Assembly (NCBI GenBank): GCA_031266235.1
Contig: JAISBJ010000004.1
Coordinates: 1-7,819 of the forward strand
Length of the DNA stretch: 7,819 bases
Direction: 5' to 3'
From: Puniceicoccales bacterium
GTDB taxonomy: Bacteria; Verrucomicrobiota; Verrucomicrobiia; Opitutales; LL51
Below the pieces are notes generated by a model that searched no databases, was not told the origin of the DNA, and was given only the letters and a program-made list of their open reading frames with translations. Numbering within the stretch: position 1 is the stretch's first letter; every line of letters begins with the position of its first letter. Position numbers and translations under genes: made by a program. Of this stretch, positions 5,592 to 7,819 are shown piece by piece.

Positions 5592-7757
5592 ATGTGCAAG
5601 CAATTTTTATTTTTGGGCGTGGGCGGAATGGGCATGGCTCCCCTGGCCTTCTACGTCCGCCAGATGGGACACACGGTTTACGGCTTCGACGACGGGCTTT
5701 CCGCCGATCTGGAGCGACTTTTCGAGGTCCAAAAAATTATAATCTGCGAGCGATTCCCGGGGAAAATCGACGGCGTTATTTTTTCGAGCGCCATCGCCAT
5801 CCACCACCCCTGGTTAAATGCGGCGAAGGAAAAGGGGATTCCGGTGATTCGGCGGGGGGATTTTTTAGCGAAATTTTGCCAAAAAAAAAAGGTCATAGCC
5901 ATCAGCGGCTCCCACGGCAAAACTACGACGACGGCGATGCTCATCGACCATTTGCCGGGCTGCGACTACATTTTGGGAGGATTTTTCCAATGTAAAAGCA
6001 AGCCGCCCTCTTTTTACCGCGAAGGCAGTCCCTATCTCATTTGCGAGGTGGACGAGAGCGACCGCACCATCGAATCTTTCCGGCCGCACATCACCGCGGC
6101 ACTCAATTTGGAGGACGACCATCTGATGGCCTACGGTTCGCCGGAGCATTTAGACCGGGCCTTTAAAAAATTATTTTCTCAGACGCAGAAGGCCATTATT
6201 ATCCCCGAAAATGACCGCCGCCTGAATGCAATCGCGCAGGAATTAGCCGCTCCGCCGGGATTTATTCACAGGGCTCCGCCGCCGAAAAATGACGACGGGG
6301 GGCAATGCGAGGAGAATATTGCCGTTGTGGAGAAAATTTTGGACATACTGGCAGAAGAAAAAGACTGCCCACCGATCGCTGCCAACGTATCTTACACACC
6401 GATTTTTCGCCGCAATCAGTATTTGGGCCGCGTCGATTGTGATGACCGCGCCGTGGAAATTTGGGCGGATTACGCTCACCATCCGACGGAGATCGAAAAT
6501 TACATCGGAAGGTTCCAAAAAATACATCCCAACGGGAAAATTTTATTGGTTTTTCAGCCCCACCGCTACTCCCGCACGCAGCAATACGCCCGCGATTTCG
6601 CTGAAATTTTCGCCGCCAGAGACGCCCTATTATTGCCGGTATACCCCGCCGACGAAATCTTTTCCGCCGATGGTACCACCCAAGCGATCCTAAAATATCT
6701 GCCCCAAACAACGCAGGCAAAGTTCATCGAGTCCCTGGAAAATTTTTCTCTCCGGGCATTTTTTCCGGCCGGCGACTTCCCCGACATCGCACTTTTCATC
6801 GGTGCGGGCGATATTTTCCAACGCGCCCAAAGGTGGATCACGGCCCAACGCATCGCCCAACTCCGAGCCCATCTAGCCCGCCGTTCCATCGCATTTCGGG
6901 AAAATTTCCCCCTCAAAGGGCACAACACGCTGCAGATCGCCGCCACCGCTCCCCTATGGGTCGAGCCCCAATCCGAAGACGAACTGCGGGAACTCATCCG
7001 GCAGCTGCGGGCTGCGGAGATCCCCTATCGCCCCATAGGCCACGGAGCTAATTTACTGCTGGACGAATGGGAGGGCGTGTTTATTTCGCTGAGGAAAATG
7101 CCCGTTTCGTGGGACATCGACCGCGGCACGCTGACCGCTTCCGCAAATATCCCGCTGGCCACATTTGTCAAACGTCTGGCGGCGCTGGGGATTCGCGGCT
7201 ACGAGGCGCTGGCGGGGATCCCCGGGACGTTGGGGGGCGCGCTTTACATGAATGCGGGCGCGCAGGGGCAATCCATCTTCGACCACCTCCGCTCGATAAA
7301 ATTCCTCGATATTTCCGGGGAAATCGGCGCGATGGCTAAGGACGGCATTCAATTTGGGTACCGCTGTGGATTTCGTGGGGGGATTATTTTGGGTGCGCAA
7401 TTTTCTTTGGATCGGAGGGAATCGGCGGCGATTTTGCTCGAAGAAATCGGGGCCCAGATCCAACGGCGGAAAAATAAGCAACCTTCCCAACCCAACGCGG
7501 GCAGCATTTTTAAAAATCCCGAAAATCATTTTGCCGGCGCGCTGATCGAGCAAACCGGTCTGAAGGGGGCAGCGATCGGCGGTGCGCAAATAGCGGAATG
7601 CCACGCCAATTTCATCGTCAACGGGCGTAAAACGGCGACGGCCCAGGACGTCAAAAGGCTACTTCACCTGGCACGCCAAAGTGTTTTTGAAGAGCGCGGC
7701 ATTTTTTTGGAGCGGGAGATTTTACTTGCTTCAGACGATTTTTTACCCATAATTTGA
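5592..7757 (+). CDS. murC-murB: Fused UDP-MurNAc:L-alanine ligase (MurC) and UDP-MurNAc dehydrogenase (MurB)
   Basis: One 721-codon frame joins two cytoplasmic peptidoglycan enzymes. MurC half (about 1-415): UDP-binding GVGGMGM (9-15), FSSAI (64-68), ATP P-loop GSHGKTTTT (106-114), CEVDESD (151-157), NLEDDH (172-177, Glu174 and His177 kept), DYAHHPTEI (293-301), FQPHRYSRT (321-329) and GAGD (404-407). It ligates L-Ala to UDP-MurNAc. MurB half (about 418-721): FAD-binding GHGANLLL (483-490) and GIPGTLGGA...MNAGA (542-557), then Arg591 in FGYR, the proton donor Ser638 in NAGSIFKNP, and Glu709 in LEREI. These correspond to E. coli Arg159, Ser229 and Glu325. MurB reduces UDP-GlcNAc-enolpyruvate with NADPH to make the MurC substrate, so the fusion joins consecutive steps. 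The short stretch between FGYR and AGS points to a type II MurB. The MurC central domain is short and lacks a clear H-N-x-x-N motif. An in-frame TGA at 5577-5579 fixes the start at 5592. Confidence 0.95.
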   Translation: MCKQFLFLGVGGMGMAPLAFYVRQMGHTVYGFDDGLSADLERLFEVQKIIICERFPGKIDGVIFSSAIAIHHPWLNAAKEKGIPVIRRGDFLAKFCQKKKVIAISGSHGKTTTTAMLIDHLPGCDYILGGFFQCKSKPPSFYREGSPYLICEVDESDRTIESFRPHITAALNLEDDHLMAYGSPEHLDRAFKKLFSQTQKAIIIPENDRRLNAIAQELAAPPGFIHRAPPPKNDDGGQCEENIAVVEKILDILAEEKDCPPIAANVSYTPIFRRNQYLGRVDCDDRAVEIWADYAHHPTEIENYIGRFQKIHPNGKILLVFQPHRYSRTQQYARDFAEIFAARDALLLPVYPADEIFSADGTTQAILKYLPQTTQAKFIESLENFSLRAFFPAGDFPDIALFIGAGDIFQRAQRWITAQRIAQLRAHLARRSIAFRENFPLKGHNTLQIAATAPLWVEPQSEDELRELIRQLRAAEIPYRPIGHGANLLLDEWEGVFISLRKMPVSWDIDRGTLTASANIPLATFVKRLAALGIRGYEALAGIPGTLGGALYMNAGAQGQSIFDHLRSIKFLDISGEIGAMAKDGIQFGYRCGFRGGIILGAQFSLDRRESAAILLEEIGAQIQRRKNKQPSQPNAGSIFKNPENHFAGALIEQTGLKGAAIGGAQIAECHANFIVNGRKTATAQDVKRLLHLARQSVFEERGIFLEREILLASDDFLPII

Positions 7758-7819
7758 TGCGTGGAAGAAATTTGGAGCAAGCAGCGGGCAATGGGAATGG
7801 GATTGCATATTTTTTGTTG
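7757..7819 (+). CDS. Possible start of a coupled downstream gene (partial)
   Basis: An ATG at 7757-7759 overlaps the murC-murB stop by one base (TGATG), a classic coupling arrangement. Its frame stays open to the window edge (21 codons, beginning MRGRNLEQAAGNGNG). A rival start in another frame is ATG at 7791, with GGAG at 7774-7777 but a long 13-base spacing. Cell-wall clusters often place ddl or ftsQ after murC/murB. That is context only; the visible residues identify nothing. Confidence 0.35.
   Translation, partial: MRGRNLEQAAGNGNGIAYFLL

Noticed and set aside
5180..5995. A 271-codon plus-strand frame across the folD/murC-murB boundary.
   Set aside because: It is antisense to folD and out of frame with murC. 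The product is Arg-rich, low-complexity and resembles no protein, whereas both overlapped genes have clear catalytic motifs.
6262..6720. A 152-codon minus-strand frame inside murC-murB.
   Set aside because: It is antisense to the MurC half with recognised motifs, and its product is Arg-rich as expected from a shadow of a GC-richer gene.

Overview
The window reads as a bacterial chromosome segment joining an ordinary housekeeping block (about 2470 to the right edge) to an AT-richer accessory or decaying stretch (1 to about 2469). The housekeeping proteins are typical bacterial ones, and peptidoglycan synthesis genes show a walled bacterium. The genus cannot be named from the sequence. A fused MurC-MurB and decaying gene copies would suit a host-associated Gram-negative lineage, possibly PVC/Verrucomicrobiota-like, but this is only a guess.

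Layout. (1) 1-2029, minus strand: the 5' part of a long open reading frame running off the left edge. It has six in-frame 52-53 residue tandem repeats plus a worn seventh, and I recognise no family. (2) 1996-2469: no intact gene. Read on the plus strand it holds three decayed, tandemly arranged pieces of the 3' end of ispF (MEP isoprenoid pathway), followed by AT-rich repeats of about 31 bp that run into the last codons of priA. (3) 2470-5542, minus strand: folD then priA, overlapping by 14 bases and probably one transcript. (4) 5543-5591: a 49-base divergent gap. (5) 5592-7757, plus strand: one 721-codon gene fusing MurC to MurB. (6) 7757-7819: the start of a further gene whose ATG would overlap the murC-murB stop by one base (TGATG).

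How the genes relate. The MurC-MurB fusion would carry out two consecutive cytoplasmic steps towards UDP-MurNAc-pentapeptide. FolD supplies one-carbon folates, and PriA restarts stalled replication forks. The noteworthy part is the priA-side junction. The ispF tail copies suggest that ispF once ended convergently against priA. That junction was then tandemly duplicated and the ispF body was displaced or lost. The repeat-protein gene now abuts the debris, and its apparent first 11-12 codons are the antisense of an ispF tail. This suggests rearrangement, or insertion of an accessory segment at the ispF 3' end.
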